Notes: generated by a model not told the origin, from the sequence alone. DNA of 64,000 nt from Sphingomonas oryzagri (GCF_029906645.1 NZ_JARYGZ010000001.1:1049208-1113207), one strand, 5' to 3'; counted from the stretch's first letter, positions 9,080 through 19,080 are shown. Translations and numbers: made by a program.

Positions 9080-10102
9080 TTACGATGCAGGCGGGGCCGT
9101 GCTGCCCCGGACGATCAGCTCATACGGCAATTGCTGGTGGAAACGCCGATCGGCCGGCGCCTCGCGGTAGGCCGGGTCGATCAGTATATCGACCGCCGCC
9201 GCAGCCATGTCACCGACCGGCTGACGGATGGTCGTGATCGGAGGCCAGGCGACGCGTGCCGTCGGGCCGTCGTCGAAGCCGGCGATCGAGACGTCACCCG
9301 GCACCGATATGCCGAGCTTGGCAGCGGCCGCCGACACGCCGAGCGCCATATCGTCATTGCTCGCGAAGATCGCGGTAGGGCGTTTCGACCGGCCAAGCAG
9401 CGCTTCGCCGCCTTCGATGCCGGCACGGAAGGTGAAATCGCCGGGAACGATATTGGCCGCGTCGACCGGCAGGCCGGCACGATGCATGGCGGACAGGAAA
9501 CCGGCCCGGCGCTTGGGTGTCGCCGCGTGGCTGGGAATACCCTCGATGAAGCCGATGTCGCGATGCCCGAGCTGCAGCAGATAATCGGTCATCGCGAAGG
9601 CGGCGCCTTCCTCGTCGATATCGACGACGCCCGAGCGCCCCTCGTCCTCCCCCGGTGAAATACGGACGTATGGCAGCTTGATCGCCTCCAGCCGTTCCAG
9701 CAACGATACCATGCGGCAGAGCGGCGGCGTCAGGATCGCGCCATCCAGCCGCAGGCTGGCGATGCCGTGCATCAGATCGATCTCCCAGCCTTCGATCCTG
9801 CTGTCGACCGGCTCGACGACGAGATGGTAATGCCGCTGACGGCTGCGGATCAGCGCGCCACGCTGCATACCCGCCGCATAGCCGGACCAGGCCGGATCAT
9901 CGAGGAACATGCCGAGCAGGTAGGATCGCGCGCTCGACAGACTGCGTGCGAAGGCGTTGGGGCGATAGCCCAGTTCCTCGACCACCCGCATCACCGTATC
10001 CCGCAATTCGGGACGGACGTGGGCTTCGCCATTCATCACGCGTGATACGGTCTTGGTGGAGACCCCGGCTTTTTCGGCGACATCCTTGATGGTGACGGTC
10101 AT
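9080..10102 (-). CDS. LacI-family transcriptional regulator
   Basis: This is a 340-residue LacI/GalR regulator. The DNA-binding head is unmistakable (TIKDVAEKAGVSTKTVSRVMNG, residues about 4-25, followed by a hinge helix with RPNAFARSLSSARS). A periplasmic-binding-protein-like sugar domain follows (GFIEGIPSHAATPKRRAGF, FASNDDMALG, GFDDGP). The start is the ATG at 10102, which overlaps the TGA of the upstream transporter by 4 bases, so it is translated with it. It probably represses the transporter/outer-membrane operon in the absence of a sugar. Confidence 0.92.
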   Translation of the reverse strand: MTVTIKDVAEKAGVSTKTVSRVMNGEAHVRPELRDTVMRVVEELGYRPNAFARSLSSARSYLLGMFLDDPAWSGYAAGMQRGALIRSRQRHYHLVVEPVDSRIEGWEIDLMHGIASLRLDGAILTPPLCRMVSLLERLEAIKLPYVRISPGEDEGRSGVVDIDEEGAAFAMTDYLLQLGHRDIGFIEGIPSHAATPKRRAGFLSAMHRAGLPVDAANIVPGDFTFRAGIEGGEALLGRSKRPTAIFASNDDMALGVSAAAAKLGISVPGDVSIAGFDDGPTARVAWPPITTIRQPVGDMAAAAVDILIDPAYREAPADRRFHQQLPYELIVRGSTAPPAS

Positions 10103-11292
10103 GCGGTTCCCATAGCCAGACGGCGTGTGCGGGCGAAGGCGAAGATCACGCAATAACACAATACGGGTACGGAGAAGGACCGGGCGAGGCCGATGCGATC
10201 GGCGACAAGCCCGGTGGCCACGGGGATGATGGCACCACCGACGACGGCCATGCAAAGCACCATCGCGGCGATCGGAGCATCCGCTTCTTCGTCCGGCAGG
10301 GCGAGCGCGTAGACCAGCGGAAATATCACCGAGTTGCACAGGCCGATCGCCAAGATCGCCACCGCGCCCGGCAGGCCCCGCGCGAAGATCGAGACCGCCA
10401 GCAACAGGACGGCTCCCGTGCTTGCCACAAGGAGGATCGGCGCCGGGCCGATCCGACGGAGCAGGAAAGCTCCCACGAAACGGCCGATCATGGCGCCCGC
10501 CCAATACAGGCTGATCAACCGCCCGGCGAGCACCGCCGACAGTCCCACGGTATCACGCAGCATCAGGTAGTTCACGGCAAGCGTACCGATCGTCACCTCC
10601 GCCCCGACATAGACGAAGATGGCCAGGGCGCCGAAACGCATCCGTCCTGTGCCGCCGACGGCGCCGAGCCGGTGCAGCATCGGTCCACCCGAGCGAGCTT
10701 GGACCAGCATGTCGCGATTCAGCCAGAATGTCGTCGCCAGCAGGATCAGCCCTCCCGCCCCGATGGCGAACGGCAGCAGCGGTGCGGCCGCATCGCCTTC
10801 GCCCAGCAGGAACCATGCACCGATCAGCGGCCCCATCACCGTGCCGAACGAGTTGAACGCCTGAAGCAGCGTGAAGCGCGATGCCATGCGCGTCGATGGG
10901 CCGAAGACCGTCGTCACCGCATTTCCCGAAATCTGCAGGAAGGTGACACCGGAGGACATCACCAGCAAAGATGCCAGAACCAGCGAGAAGTTACGCTCGC
11001 CCTGCGCCAGCACGAAGAAGAGGCAACCCGCCGCCATCGTCGCAAGCCCGATGGCGATGGCGCGCATATAGCCCAGCCGAACCGACCACAAAGCGATCGG
11101 AAGGGCGAAGATCAGGTAACTCGAATAATAGGCCAGGTGCACGCACAGCGCCTGCGCGTAATCCAGGCCGAGCGTCATCTTCAGTCTGGGGACGAGCAGA
11201 TTGACGACCGAGTTCAGCACGCCGCCGCCCAGATAGACTCCGATCAGCAGATGAAAGAGCCGGTCGATCCGTGCCTCGTCGCCGGTCTTCAT
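10099..11292 (-). CDS. MFS sugar transporter, FucP-like
   Basis: This 397-residue major-facilitator protein has twelve hydrophobic helices. It resembles the fucose/glucose-galactose:proton symporter group (GVYLGGGVLNSVVNLLVPRLK, then YYSSYLIFALP and LQISGNAVTTVFGP). It would import a monosaccharide across the inner membrane. It sits between an outer-membrane protein gene (7-base gap) and a LacI regulator (ATGA overlap), which makes a compact uptake operon. The exact sugar is unknown; no catabolic enzyme lies beside it. Confidence 0.82.
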   Translation of the reverse strand: MKTGDEARIDRLFHLLIGVYLGGGVLNSVVNLLVPRLKMTLGLDYAQALCVHLAYYSSYLIFALPIALWSVRLGYMRAIAIGLATMAAGCLFFVLAQGERNFSLVLASLLVMSSGVTFLQISGNAVTTVFGPSTRMASRFTLLQAFNSFGTVMGPLIGAWFLLGEGDAAAPLLPFAIGAGGLILLATTFWLNRDMLVQARSGGPMLHRLGAVGGTGRMRFGALAIFVYVGAEVTIGTLAVNYLMLRDTVGLSAVLAGRLISLYWAGAMIGRFVGAFLLRRIGPAPILLVASTGAVLLLAVSIFARGLPGAVAILAIGLCNSVIFPLVYALALPDEEADAPIAAMVLCMAVVGGAIIPVATGLVADRIGLARSFSVPVLCYCVIFAFARTRRLAMGTA

Positions 11293-11299
11293 CGTCTAC

Positions 11300-12133
11300 T
11301 CAGAATCGCTGCGCCACGCCGAACACCAGCTCGATCCGGGGCGTCGCGCGGGTGGCCCCGACATAGGCCGAGAGATCGATCTGTCGGTCCTTGCTCGGCT
11401 GCCATGCCGCGCTGAAATCGATCGAGGCCTGCGTCTCGTGGCCCGAAGGATCCTCGTCGCGCATCGCCCAGCCTTCGGCGCTCAATTGCCATGCCTCACC
11501 GATCGAACGGGTGACGGCGGCCGCAAGCGCGTAGGCAAGGTGCCTGCCATGGCGATCGGAATCGGCGGCCGCGTCCACCTCGGGGTCGAGAGTCAGACGC
11601 CAATTTTCGGCCAGATCGGCGCCGAACGGCACCACCACGCCGGCGCTCCACGTTCCCGCACCCATCGGGCTCTTGCCTGCGGGAAGCGTCACGCTCGGCT
11701 GGATCGCGAGGGCCGTTCCCTTGTCATCCGGGTGACGGAGGTTCTGGCGAAAGGACAGCGTAAGATCGCCGGCCCCGCTACCATGACCGATCGCGTCGGT
11801 CATCCGGTCGCGCGAGCGGGTCCAGCCGTATCCGTCCCACCCGATCCGGGCCTCCAGGCTGTCATTCACCCCATAGACCAAGAGCAGATTGCTGGTCGAA
11901 TAATCGTCTTCCACGGTATCGGAACCGCGGCTGTGGGCGTAATCGAACAGGCCAGCCTCGATCTGGAAATGGCCGGGGTCGAGCGTGCAGCTCGGTGTCG
12001 CCTTCCCCGGTCGATCGACGCACAGATCGCGTTCTTCCGCCTGCGCGGCGCCAGCGAGCCCCGCAAGCACACCCAACGTCGCGACGAACGCCATTCCCCT
12101 CACGACTGCCCCCTCTTTCGTCGACCGACCCAT
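11300..12133 (-). CDS. Outer-membrane protein of the MetA-pathway phenol-degradation transporter family
   Basis: This protein of about 277 residues has a signal peptide (VVRGMAFVATLGVLAGLAGA, cleavage near AAQA) and a body of alternating strands suggesting a beta barrel. It resembles the putative MetA-pathway of phenol degradation family (transporter-like outer-membrane proteins). Visible blocks are SLEARIGWDGYGW, GDLTLSFRQNL and a C-terminal strand ending in aromatic F (VFGVAQRF), as expected for outer-membrane insertion. It is the first gene of an operon with the MFS symporter and LacI regulator. An internal ATG at 12094 is an alternative start. Confidence 0.7.
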   Translation of the reverse strand: MGRSTKEGAVVRGMAFVATLGVLAGLAGAAQAEERDLCVDRPGKATPSCTLDPGHFQIEAGLFDYAHSRGSDTVEDDYSTSNLLLVYGVNDSLEARIGWDGYGWTRSRDRMTDAIGHGSGAGDLTLSFRQNLRHPDDKGTALAIQPSVTLPAGKSPMGAGTWSAGVVVPFGADLAENWRLTLDPEVDAAADSDRHGRHLAYALAAAVTRSIGEAWQLSAEGWAMRDEDPSGHETQASIDFSAAWQPSKDRQIDLSAYVGATRATPRIELVFGVAQRF

Positions 12134-12168
12134 GCCGGATAGGGGCCGAGAAAGGAACGGTTTTCTGA

Positions 12169-12813
12169 TCAGGCGGGCACGGCGACGACCATTTCCGGCT
12201 CGAACCGCACCGCATCATCGTCAAGCCGGCGGGCGTCGCGCGCGCAGACATGATCGAGCAGCCGGTCCAGGATCCGCTGGCCGTCTCGCCACTCGCCAAG
12301 GCCGGAGGCGGCGTTGATATGCCCCGCTTCCCCGGCATCGCACCAGGCAGCGAGCCAGTTCCCGGCCATCTCCCGCGATCGGTGCATCTCGCACCAGGGA
12401 TCGTTGCGGCTGGCCACGACGACGGTGGGAAAGGGCAGCACGCTGCGCGGCGACGGCGCGAACTCCGCGATCCGCCGGTCGAGGCTCACCCGGTCGAGAT
12501 CGGTCGGCGCGACCAGCAACGCCCCCGCCACCGGCCGCGCGGCGCCCTCGCCCGCCAGAGCGGCCCACCATGCGACGAGATGGCACGAAAGGCTGTGCGC
12601 GATCAGGACTACCGGCCCCCTCGCCTGCGCGATGGCGCGCTCCAGACGCGCGATCCACATGTTGCGCGACGGCTGCGTCCAGCTGCCGAGTTCCACACGC
12701 TCGATATTCGGGCGATTTTGCTCCCAGCAGGTCTGCCAGTGATCGGCGCCGCTGCCATCCAGGCCGGGCAGGGTCAGGCATAGGGGTGTCCGGCTCAGGC
12801 GATCCTGGAACAT
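12169..12813 (-). CDS. RBBP9/YdeN-type serine hydrolase
   Basis: This is a small alpha/beta hydrolase of about 214 residues. It carries the family pattern LPGLDGSGADHWQTCWE near the N-terminus, the nucleophile elbow AHSLSCH, the acid in VASRNDPWCE and the catalytic histidine in EAGHINAASGLGEW. These residues match the RBBP9/YdeN family, whose bacterial substrates are poorly known. ATG 12813 gives the usual short N-terminus; an upstream ATG at 12855 is less likely. It stands alone on the minus strand. Confidence 0.85.
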   Translation of the reverse strand: MFQDRLSRTPLCLTLPGLDGSGADHWQTCWEQNRPNIERVELGSWTQPSRNMWIARLERAIAQARGPVVLIAHSLSCHLVAWWAALAGEGAARPVAGALLVAPTDLDRVSLDRRIAEFAPSPRSVLPFPTVVVASRNDPWCEMHRSREMAGNWLAAWCDAGEAGHINAASGLGEWRDGQRILDRLLDHVCARDARRLDDDAVRFEPEMVVAVPA

Positions 12814-12965
12814 GGCGGGCATCCTTCCGATTGAGGCGGAAAGATGGCGAGACAAATTGTCGAGTGCAACCGGGGGTTATTCATCTGGGCGCAATCTTTC
12901 GTCCCCTTCGCGCCAAAGAGCCGCCGGCGCGCGCCGAAGCGTTTTGCGAACCGTTCGCAATTTTC

Positions 12966-12994
12966 TTGACCCTCAAACTGGATGCGGCATTATT
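12966..12994 (+). promoter_or_regulatory. Sigma70-like promoter for the gene at 13024
   Basis: TTGACC at 12966-12971 and ATTATT at 12989-12994 are separated by 17 bases, and the coding start is 30 bases downstream. The bases just after the -10 (TGAGAATGAATCGCA) look weakly like an iron-box, but this is not strong enough to call. Confidence 0.5.
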
Positions 12995-13023
12995 GAGAAT
13001 GAATCGCAGATGAGGAGAGCGTC

Positions 13024-13470
13024 ATGTACGATCTGATCGACCGGCCGGTGATGCAATTGGCCCCCGGAGGACGCTTCATGATCTGGGCGATGCGGGGCTG
13101 GATCCAGTCCGCGACGCGAGGGAATTGCCCGCCCGGCGCCCTCGCCCCGGCCTTCGCGCGCCATGGCGTCCTGCCCGCGCTGCCGCACCTCCACATGATG
13201 CTGGCGGAACTCAACCGGCGCGCGAACCGCCAGATCGCCTTCTCGCCGCTCGCCTGCCATTGCATCGGTGATGACGAGGCCGTGCTGCTGCAGGTCTGCC
13301 GGGACGCGACGGACAATCCGCCTCGCGCTCGCGCGACGCTCGCGCTGCTGCTGGAGGAGGAAGCGGTCGGCCCGGCCTTCTCCGCGCTGATCACGGCCAT
13401 GGCCTTCCTGCGTGAAGGGGGTCTCGACTCCATCGTCCTCCAGCAGGACGGTGCGTTCGATCCCCGCTGA
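13024..13470 (+). CDS. Conserved hypothetical protein, 148 aa
   Basis: I do not recognise a named family. The protein is mostly helical with several hydrophobic stretches but no clear signal peptide or membrane helix. It has two close cysteines (PLACHCIGDD) and a C-terminal block LREGGLDSIVLQQDG. A good ribosome site (GAGGAGAG) precedes the ATG and a sigma70-like promoter lies upstream, so expression is plausible. It is 40 bases ahead of cysS on the same strand but probably independent. Confidence 0.75.
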   Translation: MYDLIDRPVMQLAPGGRFMIWAMRGWIQSATRGNCPPGALAPAFARHGVLPALPHLHMMLAELNRRANRQIAFSPLACHCIGDDEAVLLQVCRDATDNPPRARATLALLLEEEAVGPAFSALITAMAFLREGGLDSIVLQQDGAFDPR

Positions 13471-13510
13471 CGCTCTTTCCGCCGGCGCCGCGAGCGGCTA
13501 AGGCGCCGGC

Positions 13511-15037
13511 ATGACGCAAACCGGCGCCCCGCTCACCCTCTTCAACAGCCTTACGCGTTCGATCGAGGCATTCCAGCCGATCGACCCGAAGATGGTGCGC
13601 CTCTACAGTTGCGGGCCGACCGTCTATTCGACCGCCCATCTCGGTAACCTGCGCGCCTACGTGTTCACCGATACGCTGCGCCGGGTGCTGAACTGGAAGG
13701 GCCATGCGACCACGCATGTCATCAACATCACCGACGTCGGCCACCTGACGTCCGATGCCGATGCCGGCGACGACAAGATGGAAATCGCCGCCCAGAAGGC
13801 CGGCACCACTATCTGGGATGTCGCGGCGCGCTACACCCAATTGTTCAAGGGCGACCTGAAGGCGCTCGGCATCCTTGATCCTGCGATCTGGAGCGTCGCG
13901 ACCGACCATATTCAGGATATGATCGCCTTCGCGCAGTCGCTGGAGGATCGCGGCGCGACCTACGAGCTCGACGGCGGCCTCTATTTCGATGTGACCAAGG
14001 TGCCGGACTATGGCCGCCTCGCCGGGCAGCAGGCCGGCCCGGAAGTCGGGCGCATCGAGGTCGTCGAGGGCAAGCGCCACCCGGCCGACTTCGCGATCTG
14101 GCGAAAGTCCGCGAGCGGCGAGAACCGGCAGATGGAATGGCTCTCTCCCTGGGGGCCGGGCGCGCCGGGCTGGCATCTCGAATGTTCGGTGATGAGCCTC
14201 AAATATCTCGGCGAGCAGTTCGATATCCACACCGGCGGCATCGACCATCGCGAGATCCACCATTGCAACGAGATCGCGCAGAACCAGGCCTATAACGACA
14301 CCGCGAAGACCGGCGCCAACATCTGGATGCACAACAATTTCCTCGTCGATCGGACGGGGAAGATGTCCAAGTCCAAGGGCGGCGTCGCGACACTCGGTGC
14401 GCTGGTCGCGCGGGGCGTGCATCCGCTCGCCTATCGCCTGCTCTGCCTCGGTGCGCATTACCGGTCCGAGTTGGAATTCTCGCTCGATGCGGTGGCGGCC
14501 GCGCTGACCCGGCTCAAGCGGCTGGTCATGGCGGTGGGTGCGCTCAAGCTCGAAGCGGCACTGGACGAAGCGGCATGGCGCCCCGTGCATGAGGCTTCGT
14601 TCGGTAAGGGCGCCCCGCTCGACTGGCAGCGGCGTTCGCTGGAGGAGGGGCTTTCCAGCGATGCCCTCACCTTCGTCGCGCGGTTCGACGAGGCTTTGGC
14701 GGGCGATCTCATGACGCCGCAGGCGCTTCCGGTTCTCGATGCGGTCCTCACCTCCTCGCTTGCAGCGTCGGAGAAGCTGCGTCTGGTCGCTACCTTCGAT
14801 CTTGCTTTGGGTCTGGGGCTGCTCGATCTCGATCGCCGCTCGCTCTCGGTGCGCCCGCACGATGCCGCCGTCACGGATGTAGAGGTCGAAGCCCTGCTCG
14901 ATCAGCGGCAGCAAGCCCGCGCGGCGAAGGATTTCGGATCGGCAGATGCCGCGCGCGACGCACTCAAGCAGGCCGGCGTCGAGATCATGGACGGAGACCC
15001 GCTTCGGTGGGAATGGCGGGCGCTGCTCGCGGATTGA
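13511..15037 (+). CDS. cysS: Cysteinyl-tRNA synthetase
   Basis: This 508-residue class I aminoacyl-tRNA synthetase charges tRNA-Cys in the cytoplasm. The zinc cysteine and HIGH-type motif are seen in YSCGPTVYSTAHLGNLRAY (about residues 31-49). ECSVM and the HTGGIDHREIHHCNE block hold the other zinc ligands, and the KMSKS loop reads TGKMSKSKGG. The DALR-like anticodon domain follows. Length is close to that of other alphaproteobacterial CysRS proteins (about 460-500). Confidence 0.97.
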   Translation: MTQTGAPLTLFNSLTRSIEAFQPIDPKMVRLYSCGPTVYSTAHLGNLRAYVFTDTLRRVLNWKGHATTHVINITDVGHLTSDADAGDDKMEIAAQKAGTTIWDVAARYTQLFKGDLKALGILDPAIWSVATDHIQDMIAFAQSLEDRGATYELDGGLYFDVTKVPDYGRLAGQQAGPEVGRIEVVEGKRHPADFAIWRKSASGENRQMEWLSPWGPGAPGWHLECSVMSLKYLGEQFDIHTGGIDHREIHHCNEIAQNQAYNDTAKTGANIWMHNNFLVDRTGKMSKSKGGVATLGALVARGVHPLAYRLLCLGAHYRSELEFSLDAVAAALTRLKRLVMAVGALKLEAALDEAAWRPVHEASFGKGAPLDWQRRSLEEGLSSDALTFVARFDEALAGDLMTPQALPVLDAVLTSSLAASEKLRLVATFDLALGLGLLDLDRRSLSVRPHDAAVTDVEVEALLDQRQQARAAKDFGSADAARDALKQAGVEIMDGDPLRWEWRALLAD

Positions 15038-15111
15038 TCCGTATTAGACCAATTTTGCCATGACTCCGGACTGATTGCTGGTCAGGATACCCCAACAGCT
15101 TGGGGGCAGGC

Positions 15112-16281
15112 ATGGCATTGTCGGGGACTGTCAGGATTCTCTGCATTGCCGGAACGCGACCGGAAGCGATCAAGCTCGCGCCTATACTTCTGGCAGCTGC
15201 CTCGCGCGCCGATCTGGATTGCCGGCTTTGTGCCACGGGCCAGCACGAGGCGTTGTTAGACGAGGCTCTGGAGGATTTCGGACTGATGCCGGACATCCGG
15301 CTCGATCCGTTGCTCCACGATCCCTCGCCCGATGTCATGATCGCGCGCTTCGCCGACGCGCTCGAGCCACTGCTCATGGCGGAGCGGCCCGACATCGTTC
15401 TCGTGCAGGGGGATACCAACTCGGCTTATGCGGGCGCGCTAGCGGCCTATCGGTTCGGCATCCCGGTCGGCCACGTCGAGGCGGGGCTGCGCTCCCACGA
15501 TTTCGATCAACCCTGGCCGGAGGAGCGCAATCGCGTGATGATCGATCGGCTTGCGGATCTGCTCTTCACGCCGACGCCGGAATCCGCCGCCAACCTCGAG
15601 TTCGAGCGCGAGGTCGTGAAGGGCCGCTGCCTGATCACCGGAAACACCGGAATCGATGCCCTTCTCGCGATGCGATCGCGCCTGAAACTCGAACAGCCGA
15701 TGGGCAAGCGAGCGTTGCTGCTGCTCACCTGTCACCGCCGCGAAAACATCGGTGCCGGTATCGAGGCCATCTGCGCGGCGGCCCTGCGCCTGGCCGATCG
15801 TGGCGACGTCGACATTCTCTGTCCCGTTCACCCCAATCCCGCCGTCGGCGACACGGTGCAGCGCCTGCTCGGCGACCATCCCGCGATCAAGCTCACCGGC
15901 GCGCTGCGCTATCGCGATGCTGTCACGGCCATGGCCCACGCGCGCCTCATCCTGACCGACAGCGGCGGCATCCAGGAGGAGGCGCCGGCGCTCGGAACTC
16001 CGGTGCTGGTGCTGCGTGAGGTGACGGAACGGCCGGAGGGTATCGCCAGCGGCAATCTCCTGCTCGTCGGCACCGATACGGATCGCATCGTTGTAGAGGC
16101 CAGCCGGTTGCTTGACGATCCCGCGCTCCACGCGGCGATGGCGCGGCCGTCGTTCCCCTTCGGCCGGGGCGATGCGTCGGTGAAGATCCTCGATGCCATC
16201 GAACAATATTTCTCGTCAGGGCCTTCAGACGATCATCCATTGCCTTTCGCGCGTACGTGGATCATGGACGGCGCCCGATAA
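15112..16281 (+). CDS. wecB: UDP-N-acetylglucosamine 2-epimerase (non-hydrolysing)
   Basis: This 389-residue enzyme interconverts UDP-GlcNAc and UDP-ManNAc for surface polysaccharide synthesis. Diagnostic blocks are [14 protein letters not shown] at the N-terminus, [59 protein letters not shown] and [15 protein letters not shown]. The ATG at 15112 follows a GGGGG ribosome site; a TTG at 15100 is a poorer start. It fits functionally with the upstream glycan cluster although cysS lies between. Its end overlaps a non-coding stretch just before the DAHP synthase start. Confidence 0.94.
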   Translation: MALSGTVRILCIAGTRPEAIKLAPILLAAASRADLDCRLCATGQHEALLDEALEDFGLMPDIRLDPLLHDPSPDVMIARFADALEPLLMAERPDIVLVQGDTNSAYAGALAAYRFGIPVGHVEAGLRSHDFDQPWPEERNRVMIDRLADLLFTPTPESAANLEFEREVVKGRCLITGNTGIDALLAMRSRLKLEQPMGKRALLLLTCHRRENIGAGIEAICAAALRLADRGDVDILCPVHPNPAVGDTVQRLLGDHPAIKLTGALRYRDAVTAMAHARLILTDSGGIQEEAPALGTPVLVLREVTERPEGIASGNLLLVGTDTDRIVVEASRLLDDPALHAAMARPSFPFGRGDASVKILDAIEQYFSSGPSDDHPLPFARTWIMDGAR

Positions 16282-16292
16282 GGAGTGAGACG

Positions 16293-17666
16293 ATGGCCAC
16301 CGCATGGGCCCCCGAAAGCTGGCGCAACTTCGAGGCGCGACAGCTGCCCGACTATCCCGACCGCCAGGCGCTTGCCGCCGCGGAAACGCAGATTTCCAAG
16401 TTCCCCCCGCTGGTCTTCGCCGGCGAGGCGCGCGCGCTGACGGCCGATCTGGCCCAGGTCGCGGCCGGCAAGGGATTCCTGCTGCAGGGCGGTGACTGCG
16501 CCGAGAGCTTTGCCGAGTTCCATCCGAACAATATCCGCGACACCTTCCGCGTCATCCTGCAGATGGCGGTGGTACTCACCTATGCGTCCAAGCTGCCGGT
16601 GGTGAAGGTCGGCCGCATGGCGGGCCAGTTCGCCAAGCCGCGATCGGCCCCGACCGAAACGGTCGATGGTGTCGAGCTGCCCAGCTATCGCGGCGACAAC
16701 GTCAACGATATCGCCTTCACCGAGGAATCGCGCCGCCCCGATCCTGATCGGATGATCCGCGGCTACAACCAGTCGGCGGCGACGCTCAATCTGCTGCGCG
16801 CCTTCGCGCAGGGTGGCTACGCCAATCTCGTGCAGGTCCACCGCTGGACGCTCGATTTCATGGGTCGCTCGCCCTGGGCGGAGCGCTATCAGCATGTCGC
16901 CGATCGCATCGGCGACGCGCTGGACTTCATGTCGGCCTGCGGGCTCGATCCGGAAACCGTGCCGCAGCTTCAGGGCACGCACTTCTACACCAGCCATGAA
17001 GGCCTGCTGCTCCCCTACGAGCAGGCGATGACGCGCCAGGATTCGCTGACGGGCGAATGGTACGACACGTCGGCGCACATGATCTGGATCGGCGACCGCA
17101 CCCGCTTCGAAGGTTCGGCGCATGTCGAATATCTGCGCGGGATCGGCAACCCGATCGGCATCAAGTGCGGCCCGAGTCTGGAGCCGGACGTGCTGTTGCG
17201 CCTGCTCGATACGCTCGATCCGGCGCGCACCCCGGGCCACGTCACGCTGATCACCCGCTACGGCCATGACAAGATCGAGAAGGGTCTCCCGGCCCTCGTT
17301 CGCGCCGTGAAGCGCGAGGGACGACCGGTGGTGTGGTCGTGCGATCCGATGCACGGCAACGTCGTGAAGGCCGCCAACGGTTACAAGACGCGCCCGTTCG
17401 AGCGCATCCTGGCCGAGGTGCGCGGCTTCTTCGCGGTGCATCGCGCCGAGGGCACGCATGGTGGCGGCATCCATGTCGAGATGACAGGCCAGAACGTCAC
17501 CGAATGCACCGGCGGCGCCGTCGCGATCACCGATGAAGGGCTCGCCGCGCGTTACCACACGCACTGCGATCCACGCCTCAATGCCGGCCAGTCGCTGGAG
17601 CTCGCCTTCCTGCTCGCCGACATGGTGAACCAGGAAATGAAGGAGCGGGAACGCCACGCGGCCTGA
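16293..17666 (+). CDS. Class II 3-deoxy-7-phosphoheptulonate (DAHP) synthase
   Basis: This 457-residue plant-type DAHP synthase condenses phosphoenolpyruvate and erythrose 4-phosphate in the first step of aromatic amino acid synthesis. Typical blocks are [40 protein letters not shown]-like loop replaced by [34 protein letters not shown] and [12 protein letters not shown] 16293 is preceded by AGGAG at 16281-16285. The 3' end is overlapped on the opposite strand by the read-through tail of the integrase frame (17578-17666). Confidence 0.95.
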   Translation: MATAWAPESWRNFEARQLPDYPDRQALAAAETQISKFPPLVFAGEARALTADLAQVAAGKGFLLQGGDCAESFAEFHPNNIRDTFRVILQMAVVLTYASKLPVVKVGRMAGQFAKPRSAPTETVDGVELPSYRGDNVNDIAFTEESRRPDPDRMIRGYNQSAATLNLLRAFAQGGYANLVQVHRWTLDFMGRSPWAERYQHVADRIGDALDFMSACGLDPETVPQLQGTHFYTSHEGLLLPYEQAMTRQDSLTGEWYDTSAHMIWIGDRTRFEGSAHVEYLRGIGNPIGIKCGPSLEPDVLLRLLDTLDPARTPGHVTLITRYGHDKIEKGLPALVRAVKREGRPVVWSCDPMHGNVVKAANGYKTRPFERILAEVRGFFAVHRAEGTHGGGIHVEMTGQNVTECTGGAVAITDEGLAARYHTHCDPRLNAGQSLELAFLLADMVNQEMKERERHAA

Positions 17667-19080
17667 GCTGCATTTTCTGTGTTGACGGGGGGCCGGCTCG
17701 CCCATAGAGAGCCGGCCTCCGCTTCACGGCCCCTTCGTCTAGCGGTCTAGGACGTCGCCCTCTCACGGCGAAAACACGGGTTCGAGTCCCGTAGGGGTCA
17801 CCAGCGCGCTTCTCCCGATTTCTCAGAACCTTAGTGCTCCCCAGCACCCCAAAAGGCTGCGAAATTCCGGGCAAAATCGATACTTTCTGGTCCAATTTCG
17901 GTCCAAAAACTCCATTGAGCTTCGACTTCTCGCGACCCGCATCCGCGCCGTCGATCCACTTCGAATAGTGCTTGAATAGCATCGCCGTGTTGGCGTGCCC
18001 GAGCTGCCGCGCGATGTAGGCCGGATTGACCCCGGCCATCAGCGCCAGCGTCGCGAAGGTGTGACGGGTCTGGTAGGCGTCGCGCTTGCGCAGGCCCAGC
18101 CGCAGCAGGGTCGGATGAAAGTAGAGCTTGCGCTGGTCCTGCACGTCCGGCCACGGCAAACGGCTCGATGGGTTTTCGAAGATCGGCGCGTCGGCGCCCT
18201 TCATGAAGCTGAACGACCGCTGGCGGTCTAGAACGCCAAGCGTCCGGTCGGTGAGGTCGACATCGCGGATGCTCGACGTCTTGGTGGACTTGACCACCGC
18301 GCGCACCCGCGCGCGTTCGATGCGGATCGCCCCGCCATTCCAGTCGATGTCGCCCCATCGCACCACGATCTGTTCGCTCGGCCGTAGCCCCGTGCCGAAC
18401 GCGAACTCGTACCAGTGGGCGACCTGCGGGTCGTAGCGATCGTAGAGGCTCGCGATGATCGCTTCCATCTCCTCGGCACGAAACGGATCGGGCTTTGGAG
18501 ACTGGTGCTTCAGGTTTTTGATATTGAGTGTCGGTGCGCGATCGATAATCTCGTCGTCGAGGGCGGCTGCGAAGACGCCGCGCAATGGGATCAGACTGTT
18601 GTTGACGGTCTTGCCGGTCACGCGCTTGGCGAGTTCGGCGACGATCGCCTTGATCTCCGACGGCCGGATCGAACCGATCGGACGATCGCGGAAATGCGGC
18701 TTCCAGACCTCCTCGATTGCGCCCAGGTAGCAGCTGTAGGTGGATTTCTCGACCGTCAGGCTAGCCAGCCACCTGTCCGCGAAGTCGCAGAAATAAGTGG
18801 TCTCGGCCTCGCGCTCGGCAAGCGCCTGCTGCTCCGCTTCGGCCTGCCGCTCGGCCTCGGCACGGGCAAATTCCGAGTTGGGAAACGTCCGCGCATAGTC
18901 GAAGAGATCATATTCGATCTCATGGTGCAGCCGCGCCATCAGACGCTCGGCCGCCTTGATGTTGGCGGGCGTCGGGGCGAGGTCGAGATATTCGCTGCAT
19001 CTCCGGCCCGCCCAGGTGAAACGAACCCGGATGTTCGAGCTCAGCGCCTGTACGCCGGTGCCTGGCCTCCCTCGACCCAT
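17578..19080 (-). CDS. int: Tyrosine integrase with read-through tail over the tRNA
   Basis: This site-specific recombinase of the phage/ICE type has an Arm-DNA-binding domain (about residues 15-70), a coiled, glutamate/alanine-rich linker (70-95), a SAM-like core-binding domain (95-175) and a catalytic domain. Catalytic residues are R233 (GTGLRPSE), R339-H340 ([10 protein letters not shown]), H362 (QLGHANT) and the nucleophile Y372 (FKHYSKW). The frame has no stop inside the element: residues about 427-451 are the antisense translation of tRNA-Glu, and it ends at 17578 inside the DAHP synthase gene. The excisionase gene overlaps its 5' end by 40 bases, so int is the last gene of the trb operon. 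Confidence 0.93.
   Translation of the reverse strand: MGRGRPGTGVQALSSNIRVRFTWAGRRCSEYLDLAPTPANIKAAERLMARLHHEIEYDLFDYARTFPNSEFARAEAERQAEAEQQALAEREAETTYFCDFADRWLASLTVEKSTYSCYLGAIEEVWKPHFRDRPIGSIRPSEIKAIVAELAKRVTGKTVNNSLIPLRGVFAAALDDEIIDRAPTLNIKNLKHQSPKPDPFRAEEMEAIIASLYDRYDPQVAHWYEFAFGTGLRPSEQIVVRWGDIDWNGGAIRIERARVRAVVKSTKTSSIRDVDLTDRTLGVLDRQRSFSFMKGADAPIFENPSSRLPWPDVQDQRKLYFHPTLLRLGLRKRDAYQTRHTFATLALMAGVNPAYIARQLGHANTAMLFKHYSKWIDGADAGREKSKLNGVFGPKLDQKVSILPGISQPFGVLGSTKVLRNREKRAGDPYGTRTRVFAVRGRRPRPLDEGAVKRRPALYGRAGPPSTQKMQLRPRGVPAPSFPGSPCRRAGRRAPATGRH
17682..17710 (+). promoter_or_regulatory. Sigma70-like promoter of tRNA-Glu
   Basis: TTGACG (17682-17687) and TAGAGA (17705-17710) are 17 bases apart and the mature tRNA begins 18 bases after the -10. 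This spacing is what is expected of a housekeeping tRNA promoter. Confidence 0.6.
17691..17717. terminator. Perfect 9-bp hairpin between DAHP synthase and tRNA-Glu
   Basis: GGCCGGCTC (17691-17699) pairs perfectly with GAGCCGGCC (17709-17717) across a 9-base loop. It follows the DAHP synthase stop by 24 bases. There is no downstream T-run, so it could be a weak or Rho-assisted terminator. The tRNA -10 box lies mostly in its loop. Confidence 0.5.
17728..17803 (+). tRNA. tRNA-Glu (CTC anticodon), CCA encoded
   Basis: The 76 bases fold as a normal cloverleaf. The acceptor GGCCCCT (17728-17734) pairs with AGGGGTC (17793-17799) with one G-T pair. The anticodon loop reads CT-CTC-AC and the T arm contains GGTTCGAGTCC. 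The discriminator A and CCA (17800-17803) are encoded. The gene is the integration target of the element to its right: the integrase gene converges on it and the 3' end is intact. Confidence 0.96.

Noticed and set aside
13391..14914. 507-codon minus-strand frame over cysS
   Set aside because: It is a shadow of a clear cysteinyl-tRNA synthetase; GC-rich third positions keep the opposite frame open.
16233..17705. 490-codon minus-strand frame over DAHP synthase
   Set aside because: Shadow of a conserved enzyme on the plus strand; no recognisable domain.
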